DNA from: Brachycybe producta
Taxonomy: Eukaryota > Arthropoda > Diplopoda > Playtdesmida > Andrognathidae
Length of the DNA: 64,000 nucleotides
Assembly (NCBI GenBank): GCA_036925085.1
Contig: JAUPFP010000051.1
Coordinates: 496,001-560,000, forward strand
Direction: 5' to 3'
In this document: positions 8,935-20,520 of the stretch, one piece after another
Layout of the letters: each line of letters opens with the position of its first letter
Numbering within the stretch: position 1 is the stretch's first letter
Program-made: the position numbers and the translations under genes
Notes under the pieces: generated by a model
Seen by the model: only the letters and a program-made list of their open reading frames with translations
What the model was told of the DNA's origin: nothing
The model's database searches: none

Positions 8935-10664
8935 ATGTCCGGTCGGAGAAGCAGTTTATTGGAGGGTTTGGGGTTGCGTTCCCGCACCGTCGGCCATGGG
9001 GTACGGCCGATGGTGCAGCTCCCAGTTGAGGGTGCTGTAAGCGGGAACGGTCATGGGGATTCCACGGAGGAAGGTGCCGTAGGGGGTGTCCCTACAGACC
9101 AACCTCCAGCTGGAGACTTTGTAACGGTGCGCTCGCACCATGGTGGCACTGTCTCCGGAGGAGCACCGGTATACGGTGTTGATGGAGAGTTACCGACCCC
9201 GACTGGGACAGGCGGACAGCCTACGGCCGGCCTGTTAACCTCCACCACCTCCCGTCTGGTTGGACGTGGAGGTCATCCCTTACCGGGAGAGGTGGTAGGG
9301 ACCCTGGAGCCGTCGATGACCGAGGAGCAGCTCCGTGAGGTTGCCAGGGAGATTGATGAATTGCGGTTGCAGGGTCATCTTTCCCCAGAAATCGAGAGGC
9401 TCCATGGGGAGCAACCTCAGTTCACACCATCGCCCATGCACTGGGGAGGTGCACGGAGGGAAGTGCCACCGGCTCCGGCCAGGCAGATGCCTCCAGGCGG
9501 AGGAGCTCGGACCGCTCCTTCGGGAGGCGGTCGGGGATATCCTCCTCCCGTTCAGCGCCCGCGGGTCCACTTGGTGGATTCTGTGGATGCTGATCCTGAT
9601 GCTGAGACTTCGGGGAACCGGAGATCCAGGCGTTTGGGTTATTCAACCCAGTTCACTCGTTCATCTAGTATGATGGACGAGAGGACATTACGCCTTTTTT
9701 CCGGCAGTTTGAAGAAAAAGCTAGGGCGCAGTGCTGGACGGATGAGGCCAGGTGCAGCTCCTTTATGTACCTGCTCGATGGTCCGGCTGAGGAACATTAC
9801 GCCTGTTTGGTGGAGTTCCATCTGAACCTGACCTGGCCGGAGTTGAGGCAGGCTATGCTTCACCGCTTCGGAACCAAGAATCAGGCTCAGGCCTGTTTCA
9901 ACCATTTCGAAGCCATGAAGCAAGGGCCTGCGGAATCACTCCAGGCGTTCTACTGGCGCTTTATTGAGCTGGTGGAACGAGTTTCTCCTGGTGAGGATGA
10001 GTCTTGTCGACTCCTCCGATATAAGAAGAAACTGCAGCCGGAGATTCTCAGACCTCTCTGGAGATCCAAAGCTGAGACGGTCAGGGACTTTACCACCGAG
10101 GCAATGTTGGTCGAGCCCGACATGCTAATGGCGGGAGCGTTACCTGCCCGTACCTTGACGGTACCGGAGACCCAGGCTGCGGCCAAGGTCTCTGGTGCTG
10201 TGGCAAAGCCCAAGAGCTCTGCTACGTCTACTTCTACCTCTTCAAGTGCGAAGGCAGCGGCACCATCCAAATCGGACGGAGCTACTGCCAAAACCGGAGG
10301 GCAGAAGGGAAGAAAGACGAAGCGGTGGAGCCAGGGTGGAAATAAGTTCACAGCAGCCCCGTCGGGGTTCAGCCAAATGGCTGGAGGTGGAGGTCCTACT
10401 CTGAGGCAACCAGGTCCATGCTTTTGGTGTAACCAGATGGGTGACCTTAAGAAGGACTGTCCGAAGGCAGTTGCCCAAGGACAGGTTGCTCGAGTACCAC
10501 CGGGCGAAAACCCAGTGGCACGGTACATGCCGGGTCTAGCACCCGTAGTACTGCAGTGCCGAGAGTATCTGTCCACCGTAATTGATGGACAGATGTTCTA
10601 TCTGCCTGTCGCCAGAAACGAGGGCCTGCCCTCGTTAAACCGGCGCCGGTCACTGCAGAACTGA
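8935..10664 (+). pseudogene. gag: O1 gag: capsid and zinc knuckle, frameshifted
   Basis: Gag of a Ty3/gypsy-type element. The ATG at 8935 is the first in frame after the leader. A Pro/Gly-rich N-terminal part is followed by a capsid-like domain (EEQLREVAREIDELRLQG; FLDGPAEE-type block reading YLLDGPAEEHYA; DESCRLLRYKKKLQPEILRPLW) and one zinc knuckle near 10416-10460 reading CFWCNQMGDLKKDC, where the usual His is Asp. The frame changes near 9621: compared with O4 about 61 bp are deleted between CGGAG repeats. A TAG follows in the new frame, so this copy cannot make full Gag. It ends with TGA; ORF2 starts 17 nt later in the -1 frame. Confidence 0.85.
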
Positions 10665-10681
10665 GCTGCAGTCGACCGGTA

Positions 10682-13600
10682 ATGCTTGAAAACTCATGTG
10701 CCCGGCAAAGCCGGCGAAGTAAAGAAGGAGCGTACCTTCGGGCAGTCTCCAGATATGTGGGTATCCTGCATGAAGCAGGGGTGCCTCTGGCTAGGTCTGC
10801 GGACCCAGAAAATACCCGGTGGGTATTTCAGGAGCCAAGCCCCACACTGGAAGCTGCGCTTGCCCGGCTGGAGAGCTGGGTGGCATCTTTCTTCCCTGAT
10901 GAGGGGGAGGAAGGTCCGAACGGTACGGGCATTACGAGGGCTTCGAGCGTTGGTGCGCCCATGCTGTCGCCCAGGCCTGGTGAGTCTCTGGGAGTGGAAA
11001 TGGGAAGCCAGGCCCCTGAGCAACTGGTACGACCGTTCCCGGTGGACGGGAATTCGGATGAGGCTCAGAAAAGTAATGTCGGGCAACGACGGTTGCCCAT
11101 TCCAGAATTACAGAGCCGTGCATACTTGCGTGGGGCACCACGTGTTCTGGTGTCGATGGATGGTCGGCTGGTTGAGTCGATCGTCGACACTGGTGCCGAA
11201 GTATCGGTAATGAGCATGTCGGTGGCACGGGAGATGGAGTTACCGGTGCAGGAGGTTAGCCTCCCCTCATTCCTGACTGGCATGAGCGGGTTCTCCATCA
11301 AGATAGAAGGAGTCATGTACGTGGACATGTCAATCCACGGACGGTCCATACATACCCATCTTCTCCTCATTGAGGGTGAAGGGGAAGCCATAATAGGTGT
11401 TGACCTGGCTTCCCGGTTTGGGTTGATGTTGGACGTCGTGAGCCGGAAAGTTTATTTCCGGGAAGACATCTGGAATGCACATCCAGATGCTCTTCATGCC
11501 GCACTGGCCATTCAGGCTTTGCAGGGTACTTCGGTACAACTTCCGAACTCGGTGTTGGAGGCATTGGCGAAGCTTCACGATTCTGTGGAGCCTCTGCTAC
11601 TCCCTCCTTTCGGGTTCCTGGAAAGTATGCCTGCGGAGCCTGAAAAGGTGGACGGGTGGGTTGACATTGTGTCACCCGCGCTCGCCGAGACCAGTTCTCC
11701 AATCAGGAGCGGGGAAGTTTGTTCCCTGCGACTGTTGGAGAACGTATGGCTATCAGCTCATGAGCGGAAGGTGGTGGAGCTTGATAAAGCATGCTGGCCC
11801 TGGACAGCTGCTTCTCGTTGAGCCTCATCGTAAAGCCTTAGGTGGCCGTGGTCTGTTGGCGGTGGCAGGAATTGCCGAAGCCACAGATGAAGGCTTTTAC
11901 GAAATATGGCTTGAGAACGTCGCCGACGTACCCATTGCCCTGGAGACAGGGGAGGGTCTGGCGACAGCTCAAGCTGTGGAGGCAGCCCTAGTGGTGGGAC
12001 TGGACGGTCCATCTAAGTTGAGAGGGGGAGACCCCACTCATAGAGATGGTCGACCAGGGGGGCTTCCGCCTAAGTTGAGAGGGGCGACCAAGAAAGGTCG
12101 CCAAGTCCTCAATGCGGAAGTTAAACACACTCTCGACGAGTGCCTTTAAATCGGACCTAGTCTGAAGCCTGAAGAGGCGGCACAGCTTCGGGAGTTCCTG
12201 CTGGAACGCCGTGATCATTTTGCGTTCGATTATATGGAGCTGGGGGAAACCCCGCTCGTCGAACACACAATTGATACCGGTGGGTTACCTCTGGTGCTTG
12301 AAGGATTGCGAAGAACCGCTCCAGCGGCTCGTGCAATCGAGAGAGAAGAGGTAGCGAAGATGTTGGATGCAGGGGTAATCCAACCTTCGCATAGTCCTTA
12401 CGCGAGCCCTATCTTGCTTGTTCGCAAGAAGGATGGTGGCTTTTGTTTTTGCGTGGACTATCCGCGACTGAATGCCCAGACTAAGGCGGATCAGTACCTG
12501 TTACCTTGCATCGATGATGCCCTCGATTAATTCGCTAGAGCGAAGTATTTCGCAACTCTAGACCTTGTTAGTGGGTACTGGCCAATCAGGATGGCGGAGC
12601 AAGACATTGAGAAGACAGCATTCATTTGGTCTCAAGGTCTGTTTGAGTTCCGAAAAATGCCTTTCGGACTCTGCAATGCTCCTGCCACTATGCAAAGAGC
12701 GTTAGACCTCTTGTTGGCGGGACACAAGTGGGAGAGCTGTTTGGTGTACCTAGACGACATTATCGTCTTTGGGAGCACCTTTGAGCATTTTTTTGAACGC
12801 TTGAGTACTGTCCTGAGGCTGCTACGAGGGGCGGAGCTGAAACTATAGCCGAAGAAATGTATCTTCGGTTTTGACAAGGTCATATATCTCGGTCACATTG
12901 TTAGTGCCGAGGGAGTTGCTCCGGACCCGGGACTCATGAGAGCAGTCGAAGAGTTCAATGTGCCTACAACAGTGACTGCTGTCCGAAGTTTTTTTGGACT
13001 GGCCGGCTACTACCGTAGGTTCATTAAGGACTTTGCCAAGATTGCAAGGCCACTGCATGATCTGACCAGAAAGGATGCGTTCTTTGACTGGTCGGAGCAG
13101 TGTGGTCTAGCGTTTGAGCGGTTAAAGGCATTTTTAACCGAAGCACCGGTGCTCATCATGTATGATCCACGTGGTGAGGTGTTAATTCACACCGATGCTA
13201 GTGGGTACGGTCTAGGTGTCGTAGTATACCAGAAGTTACCTGAGGACAAGGCTCCTCGGGTTCTGGCCTACGCTAGCCATCTTATGAAGGGACCGGAAAC
13301 ACGGTATAGTGTCACCGAGCAGGAATGCTTGGCGATCATGTTTGCCGTGGGTAAATTCCGACCTTACATCTTTAACCAGGACTTGTGATCGTAACAGATC
13401 ACCATGCGCTCTGTCTTTTGCAGACTGCCAAAAACCTGCAGGGCAGGCTGGGGCGTTGGCAAATGCAGTTGCAGGAGTACTGGTATAAGATCCAGTACAA
13501 GAAGGGGAAACTCTACGAGGATGCTGACTGCTTGAGTCGGTATCCGGTGAATGAAGTTGTTGATCCTTCTTTGCCGGAACACGTCGAAGCAGACGTTGGT

Positions 13601-15170
13601 GAGGTGATTTACCGGATCCGGTCTGAGGTGGATTGGGTAATGGAGCAGGCCAATGACAGTTGGTGCTCCAAGTTGAAGCGTGAGCTCTCCACCGACCCCG
13701 ACTCAAACTTAAGGTTCAAGTTCGTGGTGGCAGACAAGTTGTTGTATGCCATCAAATCCATTCATAATCATACAAGGACTGTGTTGGTTTTGCCGAGGTC
13801 GTGTCAAGCCTTCTGCTTGCGGAAGTTGCATGATAGCTCCGAAGCTGGTCACTTCGGAGTGTACAAGACCTACCAATGGTTACATACTCGTTTCTACTGG
13901 TTAGGTATGAAATGTGACACGGTGGAGTATGTTAAGTCATGCTTAGTGTGTCAGAGGGTACGACAGTTCGCAAGAGCTCAGGGTATCTTGCAACCCATAG
14001 TTCCTGAGTACCCGGTTCATGCCTGGGAAATGGACTTCGTTGGGCCTTTTCACGTATCCGTGGGTGAAGTCATCTATGTATTGATTAAGGTGGATTACTT
14101 CACCCGGTACGGCGTGGCAAAGGCGGTGCGAAGGGCTACGGCTGCTTGTGTTGTCAAGTTCCTGAAGGATGAGATCTTGTCGGTGTATGGCACTCCGACT
14201 ACTCTCATCTCGGATTGTGGATCCCAGTTCTGTAGCAAGATTTTGCAAAAGTTCCGGGAGCGCTATAAAATAGCACAGCACTTCACGATGGCGTACCATC
14301 TGCAAGCTAAAGGGCTTATGGAGCGTACGAACAAGACCGTGATGGAAACCATCAAACGTTACCTTGATCCCCTCAAGGACCAACGTGATTGGTGGGAGAA
14401 ATTGCGGCCCACCGTCTGGGCCTACAACACTGCGGTGCAGGAGAGCACGGAAGTGTCTCCGTCTGTCTAGTGCCTGTCTAGGTTGGGGATTGATAATCTC
14501 CTTCCTAACGGTCCAGTCCGCGACTTGCCTGACCAGCAAGCCGTGGAGGAGCGTGCTCATCAAAATTTGGTGGCCGCTCAAGCCAGACAGAAGAGCCGGT
14601 ATGATGCCGGCCGGGTGGAGCCACCCCGGTACCAGCCTGGTAATAAGGTCTGGATAAGGGACATGACTGGGAAGCTCGGTCAAGCCAAGAAGTGGAACTT
14701 CTCTTACAAGGCTGAACTGGGTACGGTGGTCCGGCAGGTTTCCGACCTGGTCTACGAGATAGAATTCATAGATGGGTATGGTCGGAAGGTGCGGGACCAG
14801 TTGCATGTTGATAACTTGAAGCCGTACGTTCCCACATGTGGGGTTCGTGAGAAAGATGGCCTTGATGGCTCTGAAACCTCATCGAACTCTGAAGGGTCCA
14901 GTCTGGGTCAGCTGGAAGTGAGAGGAGGGATGATGTCTCTCCAGGACCTTCTGGCCAGCCTAGCTTGGTGGTGGGGTCAACTGACTCTGAGGCAGAGGAA
15001 GCACCTCAGCCCCGGTATTACCTCCGTCCGAGGAAACCCCGGGCTTTTGAGGTTCTGCAAGCTTCCTCTGAAGCTCCAATAGGCACCAGGGTGGTGCAGG
15101 GACTTTGGAAGTCCCTGTCCTGGTGGGAAAGAGCAGGTATTTCCTGGTATGGGATGATGACCTGAATTGG
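10682..15170 (+). pseudogene. pol: O1 ORF2 (pol): protease, RT, RNase H, integrase; several breaks
   Basis: Polyprotein in Ty3/gypsy order. Protease with IVDTGAEVSVMS near 11185; long linker; RT with [24 protein letters not shown] and an intact YLDDIIVFG; RNase H with IHTDASGYGLG, TEQECLA and VTDHHAL; integrase with an H-H-C-C finger (LHDSSEAGHF ... CLVCQ), and D,D,E in MDFVGP, SDCGSQF and GLMERTNK; a C-terminal module ending HVDNLKPY and a tail with YYLRPRKPRAFEV. Breaks: frameshift near 11775, TAA at 12147 where relatives have Lys, stops at 12528 and 12846, a 1-bp loss near 13385, and a stop at 14470. The start is the ATG just after the gag stop. Confidence 0.9.
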
Positions 15171-15189
15171 GGAAATAAGGATTGGGAGT

Positions 15190-15800
15190 GCAGTGACCCC
15201 TGGACTGGGTGCCGCCTGTTTGTCACGGACAGATGGCGGTTGTCCAGGGGAAACTGGGTGGAGAAATCCACAATTCCCAATTGCAGACTCAAAGAGGAGT
15301 CTGCAGACTTGATTTCTCCTAAAGATCTCTCTCCTGAGTCTTTCCATAGAGATTCAGGCCTTGTGTCTGCTCCTAGTAAGGCAGACGACGGTAGAATCTC
15401 TATGGTAACAGCAATAGAGGCGGCTAATGTTGTTTTAGCCGCCAAGCCGCCGCTGTTAGCCGTCTCCTCTGGTGAAATTAGCGGCTAAGCGCCATCTTGT
15501 TTTTAAATTAAAACTTGGACGGTCGTTTGCCGCCAATCATCGAAAAAAACGTATTGTTCACCGAAGACACGGCAAACATTCAGGCCTTTTGGATGCTACA
15601 ACCAAGAAAGTAAGTCCCCAAAGGGGAATTTCCTTTTCCTGCCCTGTGGCAGTATTCTTTTATTGCTTTTGGGTGTGTCAAGCGGTCATTGACTGCTTGA
15701 ACACGTGGTTTTGGTGGAGGCGTCACCATAATAATGTTGACGGTGATGCTACCGTGGATGGGGCCGGTAAGAACACGGTGTTTTACCGCCCGAACACCGT
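15190..15800 (+). pseudogene. ORF-X: conserved short reading frames with a hydrophobic stretch
   Basis: Two blocks are conserved between O1 and O5. The first contains W-x-EKS-I, DLSPES and then MVT-x-EAAN-VLAAK-PLL. The second reads VAVFFYCFWVCQAVID in O1 and MAVFFYCLWVCEAAID in O5, followed by W-x2-WR, GD-T and RP-x2-V-LG. The FFYC...VC run could be a short membrane segment. It might be a small accessory protein, an extension of Pol, or coding sequence joined by splicing. No known family recognised. Frames are broken in both copies. Confidence 0.5.
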
Positions 15801-16307
15801 GGAACTTGGTGGTGACCAAGTTCTACGGAGTTTGGATGGTGAAATGGTGTTTTTACACGGTTCTGTCCGTGAAACCATCGTGGAGAACGGTGTCGACCGT
15901 GTTCTAATGGACGGAAAGTGGTTTTGCACGGTAGTGGTCCATGCAAACTACTCCCCAAGGAACCTGAATTATCGGTGCCAGTTTTGGACGGTCCAAACAC
16001 TTGTTTGGCCGATTCCGGCCGTGCGGATCCTGTGAAGGATGGTTTTTACCGTGGGTCACGAAATATGCACTGTGGAAATGGGATTTTCTCCGGTGATGTA
16101 CCATGAAAATCACCGCCCAAGGTACTGAACATCAAATTACGGGTTTTGGACCAACCAAAAACGTTTTTGGCCGGTTCCGACCGAGCGATTACCGTTGGGG
16201 ACGGCTTTGGCCGTGTACCGCGGTGCCTGCCCGGCCAGAAAACATTTTTTCGCGGTTTTGGACCGTGGAAAATGTTTCCTACCGTAATAGGTCAAATTCT
16301 TACCGTG

Positions 16308-16325
16308 TTTTTTGATCTCTTTCAG
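16308..16325 (+). promoter_or_regulatory. Splice acceptor-like site upstream of ORF3 (O1)
   Basis: TTTTTTGATCTCTTTCAG followed by GTAGCC. The same position in O5 reads a long T-rich tract and TTTTTCAG then GTGACC; in O2 it reads CCCTTTTTAATAG then GTTCACC. The downstream codons are in phase 0 in O1 and O5. Confidence 0.6.
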
Positions 16326-16519
16326 GTAGCCACGGCAGAGAAGGAAGAAACTGGCGGGGGTGGCAGTGGTTCCTCCTTCCTCAGCTCTTTGCATCCGGGT
16401 GATGCGGAGTTGTTGGAGTCGGATGCCGCTTGCTTCCCGGATTCTTTGGGTCGGGTCATAGCCGACTTGGCCAACGGAGGACATTTGAGTCTGCTATTGG
16501 TTGGGGACGCTGTAGTGAC
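16326..16519 (+). pseudogene. O1 ORF3, N-terminal fragment cut by O2
   Basis: Encodes the N-terminus of the extra 3' protein: ATAEKEETGGGG, then SSLHPGDAELLESDAACF and DSLGRVIADLANG, matching O5 (SSLHTGDAGLLESDPACF, DSLGQAIKDIA). It is interrupted at 16519 by the minus-strand LTR of O2. The rest of O1, including its 3' LTR, is not found on the far side and was lost. No in-frame ATG follows the acceptor, so a leader exon would have to supply one. Confidence 0.7.
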
Positions 16520-17313
16520 TGTAACGTCCCACCGGACCGTTACAATAACATGATAAATTTGAACACCGACGAAACACACACACGTAAAAACTTACTGTCA
16601 ACCGGCTCCTTACGGGGATGGGACCGCACCCATAGCCGCCTCTTCCACGGTGTTTCCAGAGACGTGTCGGCTCCTCGGAGCCACCCTCGATGGACATGAA
16701 CGAAAACCACGCCGCCACGCCGAGAATATCGCGGTAGAACACCGGTTCTACAGCGAGCCGACACCCGTACCGGCTGAAACAACTCGGTAAAGACGGTGGC
16801 GTTGATCTCAAACCAGACAGCCCACCCTCCGCGGTACTTCCCCAAAGAAATAGACACGGACACAAAGTATTAATTCGATTACACAGTGTTTAATTTACAC
16901 TTTGATGACAGATGTAGTGATGATTGTATTTACAGAACTTGGCTGGGTAACTTCACCCAGCCAAGGGAATTATATAAAACAAAAGGCCACAAGGCCAAAG
17001 GCAAAGCCAACAGACCAAAAACACCGGACAGTGGAGGTCACCCAGACCTCCACAAACAGGTCTAGTCTCAGAAGCTGCCAACAACACACTGCCCAGATCC
17101 TGTGGTTGACTAGGCCACAGGAAAAATTGAGGCAATGTGACAGAGGTCACATCTGACCTATCACCCATAGACTTCATGGTGAGAGGTCTGCTGGCACCAA
17201 CATGGCGTCCGACCTAACAGCCTATTGTAGCTGTCAGGCAGACCACCATAGGGAAACTCGTCTGCTCACTCAAAAATTAAAATTTGAGCAGACCAGGTTG
17301 CCACAATCTTCTC
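16520..17313 (-). mobile_element. O2 3' LTR (TGTGGCAAC type), 794 bp
   Basis: Minus-strand LTR, TGTGGCAACCTGGTCTGCTC at 17313 to GGGACGTTACA at 16520. It is about 90 percent or more identical by eye to the partial LTR at 32614-33064, which suggests the two are the LTR pair of one element. It has the U3 hairpin series, the R motif TGTGTCCGTGTC and a U5 donor (GACAGTAAGT). It lies directly against the broken ORF3 of O1. Confidence 0.9.
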
Positions 17314-17330
17314 AACTTCCCTGTTTCGTC
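17314..17330 (-). other. O2 polypurine tract
   Basis: Minus strand AGGGAAGTTGAGAAGAT immediately before the 3' LTR. O3 has GGGAAGTTGAGAGGAT in the same place. This is the expected plus-strand primer. Confidence 0.8.
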
Positions 17331-17381
17331 TCAGAACAGGTCAGTCGAGCCAGCCAGGATTGCTTCCCGAACCTGACCTTC

Positions 17382-20275
17382 TTAGGTTCCGGACGGCTTC
17401 TCTGGGGGTGTCGCAAAAGTGGAGCCCATCCACTCTGCAGCCCACCAACATGCCCACCACAAGCACATCTGGGTGTTACGCCACCCAAAACCAGTATCGA
17501 AGACCGTCCCCCTAAGACGGCTTTCCTCCAGGGCTCGGAATTCCTCGAAAGGAATATTCTGGAGTTGCGGACGCGTGCGAAGCATCCGACTTGTTAGGAG
17601 GTCCACCAGGGCAACCGCGGGCTCGGTCTCGCACCCTGGTAGAGGCTCAGTAATGAACTGTCCAGCCATACCTCCTAGGTCGCATCCCAGCAAACGTTGG
17701 ATGAATGGGGCTGCACGCCAGGCTAGACGAACTATCCCGACATTTAGCCCCACCACATCCAGAATTGCAATCATTTGCTGGACCGGGTTCACGACCATCA
17801 CAACCGGAAAACCTCCACAACCAAACGCCACCACATGGCGCATGTTGTACGGCGGTAGCCTTGCTACCCACGGCTCTGGAAGTGGCTCATCCAGACAGTA
17901 GTAGCCGTGGTATTGGCAACCCTCCATTCCCGGCTGGTCCTGCCAAAGACCCAGTCGGTTATTCAGATACACCTCTGCATGTGAATACGGGGGCAATGCG
18001 CCAATACGCCGTTCCTCAGCCTCAGGCCTAAGAGAGGTTGACGTTTCTGGTCCTAGGGTATCAAATACCCCGCCGCCATGGACCGCAGAAAAGGGTGTAC
18101 CCCCACTGGGGGTCACGGGGTCACGTCTTGTGGGAACATTGACTCCTGCAACCGAGGTTCCTTCGCCCTTAGGTGAGGGCAAAGTCACACGGTGCAGGGT
18201 TCCCACTGCTCGAACCCGCAGGCTCGAGACTGCATCCACTTTCGGGGAGGATGGAGGCGTGCCGACCAAAATGTCGCGCATCGACCTACCATCCATCCGC
18301 GCCACCTCAACGGGACGGGTATGGACCGGCTGACTCCCGGCATGCTCAGGCAAGCACGCCGGGACTCCTCCTTTTCTGCCACGACGCCTCCAGTTTCAGC
18401 TCCCTGGCACCTACTACTGGAGGGTGTCAGACTCCCCTTCCTCTCACGCTTGGACTTTTTACGGTCCTTTTTTTTTTTTCTTTTTCTTCCCGTGAGAGGA
18501 AGGTTGACCATGCGTCGTGTCAGACTTAACTGAGCCCGACAACTTACTGTTCCGATCAGGCTTAGGTGGGAGGTTAGCCCCCTTCACCTTCTCGGACTCC
18601 TTCTTCGAAGGTTTTCCGGCCGAAGCTGTACTCTTCTTCGTAGAAGTGCCCTTAGCCGAGGTGACAGCCGAGGATGACTGTCCGGAGACAAATCTTCCTC
18701 GACCATCTCGACGAAGAGGCTTCTCCTTCGGTGCAAGAGTCGGCTGACTTGCCACCAGTAGCTTTGGTTTCCGCACCATGGGCTGGTGCACTCGAAGCCT
18801 GCATCACCTCCCTCTTGGTGATTCACTTCTGGCCAGCGATGGTCTTGGCACTCACAATAGGCGGGATGCCACGACCGATAGGAGGGGCGGGCATTCCCTG
18901 CAGGGGAGGGAACTCCACAGCCCGGCGCTCAAACTCCTGCTGCTCACCTGCACCGACCGCACGAGCGATCTGTCGGTGCAAGCTCGCTGCTTGAGCCTGA
19001 AGCCGTTTGAGCTTGTCCTCCAAGCTCTCGGGCTTCCGAGGTTCGAAGGCCTTTCCCTCGACCGGAGGACCTGGCCTTCTTGCCTCTAGAGCATTCAGCC
19101 ACTGGTGGGGTGTGAGGGCGGGACCTCTTTTGTCCCTTGCCACCACCACCACTCACAGATTTTCTCGTTTTACCGGGAGCGGGTACTGGAGGCTGGGTAG
19201 CCTTCTTCTCCGCTCGCCAGTCCCTCTTCGGGTTGTCCGACTGCTAGCCAGAGTGGCCAGCTACTGCCTCGAGCGGTCCCGATCCAGCAGCCGGCTTTTC
19301 TGGCCAAGCAGCCCCTGGACAACCGTCAGGGCGGGCGAGAGTCTCTGCTCGAAGCCCCACAGCAGGCGTGAACTTCTTCAACGCCTCCTCCTTAGCTTTA
19401 AGCATTGCCTCTTTCTCTGCGAGAGCCTGGCTCTGGCAGTGATCCGTGCGGCTCCGAACTTTTTCTTGCACTTCCTTGCGCCGTCAATCTTCCCCTGCAC
19501 GGTCGGAATCTCCCCGATAAAGAATCGACGGTCCCCGACCAGGAAGCCACCTTCCTGGACCATGTCCCGTCTAGCTTCATCTAACCAATCCAAGCGGCCT
19601 TCTTCTTCGGCCAAGGACACAGCCACGGCCTCCAAAGACATTGGATCGGCGGGAAAAACTCCGGGGATCTCGTCCCAGACGGTTTACCCTCGGAGACCGA
19701 ACTACTCCCGTCAGACTCCGAAGAGCCCTCTGCAGAGGAGTTACGACTCCGCCACTGCCTGAGGCGTCAGCCACCGAATCAACGGTGGTTTCGACCTCCA
19801 TCTCCGTGTCTATGACTAAGGATGCTCCCAAAGAGACGTCCTCACTGTCGTCGACCACCCTAGACCAATCTAGGAGGTCTCGAACAGACAGAGACCCGGG
19901 TTCCGGGGTACTAGCGGTTACCACACCGGTAGCCGCATTCCCACCATCAACACCCGCTTCTGCAGTTTCTCCAACCGGAGAAACTACCGCCGCCACCGAC
20001 TGAACAGTGGTAGCAGCCGTATCCCTGGTGAGAGTCTGCAGGTATCTGCCCCAGAAGGCTCCGACATCGGTCGGAGTCGACTGGGCAGACCCTGGACCTT
20101 CCACGGCCTCTGCCGCCTGGGAATCAACTGATTCCACGGTAGCGTCAGCTGTTTCCGGTCCGCTAGATGATGGGGGCCCTCCGATCCCGACTCCAACAGC
20201 CTTGCATCCCCAGGATGCAGCGGGCTGAGGGAGGGGGACCGTTGGACACTCCCTTCTCCTTCTCCGTGGTGAACC
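17382..20275 (-). pseudogene. O2 ORF3: most complete copy of the extra 3' protein
   Basis: About 2.9 kb between the acceptor-like site (20275) and the polypurine tract, which would be about 960 codons if the frames were intact. Regions in order: acidic Ser/Thr/Val-rich N-terminus (VSVRDLLDWSRVVDDSEDV, LQRALRSLTGVV); Arg-rich stretch; basic segment plus short coiled coil (RKCKKKFGAAR then AEKEAMLKAKEEALKKF and TPAVGL); SRPHTPPVAE-x-SRGKKAR; coiled-coil LEDKLKRLQAQAASLHRQIA; Lys/Ser/Pro-rich linker with a poly-Lys run near 18470; and a conserved C-terminal domain (17382-18353 open) with YLNNRLGLWQDQPGM, WVARLPPYNM, RLLGCDL, VALVDLLTSRMLR and Trp-rich WWACWWAAEWMGST. I recognise no known family and no envelope features. 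A few frameshifts interrupt it. Confidence 0.7.
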
Positions 20276-20520
20276 TATTAAAAAGGGAAAAAACCGTCAA
20301 AAACAAGTTTTCACCGTGGAAAAGTGAATTCCACGGGCTTTCACCGTGAGAATCCTCGTTTTCACAGTCCAAAGTCGGTAATTCACGGTCAAAACCGTGT
20401 TTTACCGCCTTCGTACGGTGAAAACCACTTTTCTCCCTTTCGGAACCGGCAGAAAGGGTGTTCCACGGGATTTCACCGTGCGAATCTCGGTTTCCACCGT
20501 CCAAAATCGGTAAACCACGG
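20276..20520 (-). repeat. O2 remnant of the pol-ORF3 hairpin spacer
   Basis: Two similar blocks (about 20310-20400 and 20430-20520), each with GGTAAACCACGG- or GGTAATTCACGG-like words, FHRTKAV-type and DSHGE-PWN codons in the open frame, and ACGG/CCGT inverted repeats. The upstream end joins the RNase H/integrase boundary directly. Confidence 0.6.

Larger units (their letters stand above)
15171..16325 (+). other. O1 pol-ORF3 spacer with ORF-X and hairpins
   Basis: A spacer of about 1.15 kb between the integrase tail and ORF3, matching O5 (55514-56740, minus). The first half is conserved at protein level (see ORF-X). A GGCGGCTAA/TTAGCCGCC hairpin near 15420-15445 is also present in O5. The second half (15700-16310) is full of short inverted repeats built from ACGG, CCGTG, GGTCC and GGCC words, resembling the leader array. 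It ends in a pyrimidine tract and AG. Confidence 0.65.

Noticed and set aside
17382..18353. Ulp1/C48-like cysteine protease fold in the ORF3 C-terminal domain
   Set aside because: A His-x...-Asp pattern can be imagined (NM-x-HVVAF then a VD or LD), but there is no convincing catalytic Gln-Cys segment; too weak without structure prediction.
16326..20275. ORF3 as an envelope gene
   Set aside because: Position fits, but no signal peptide, transmembrane anchor, cleavage site or glycosylation pattern; it is Lys/Pro-rich with coiled coils.
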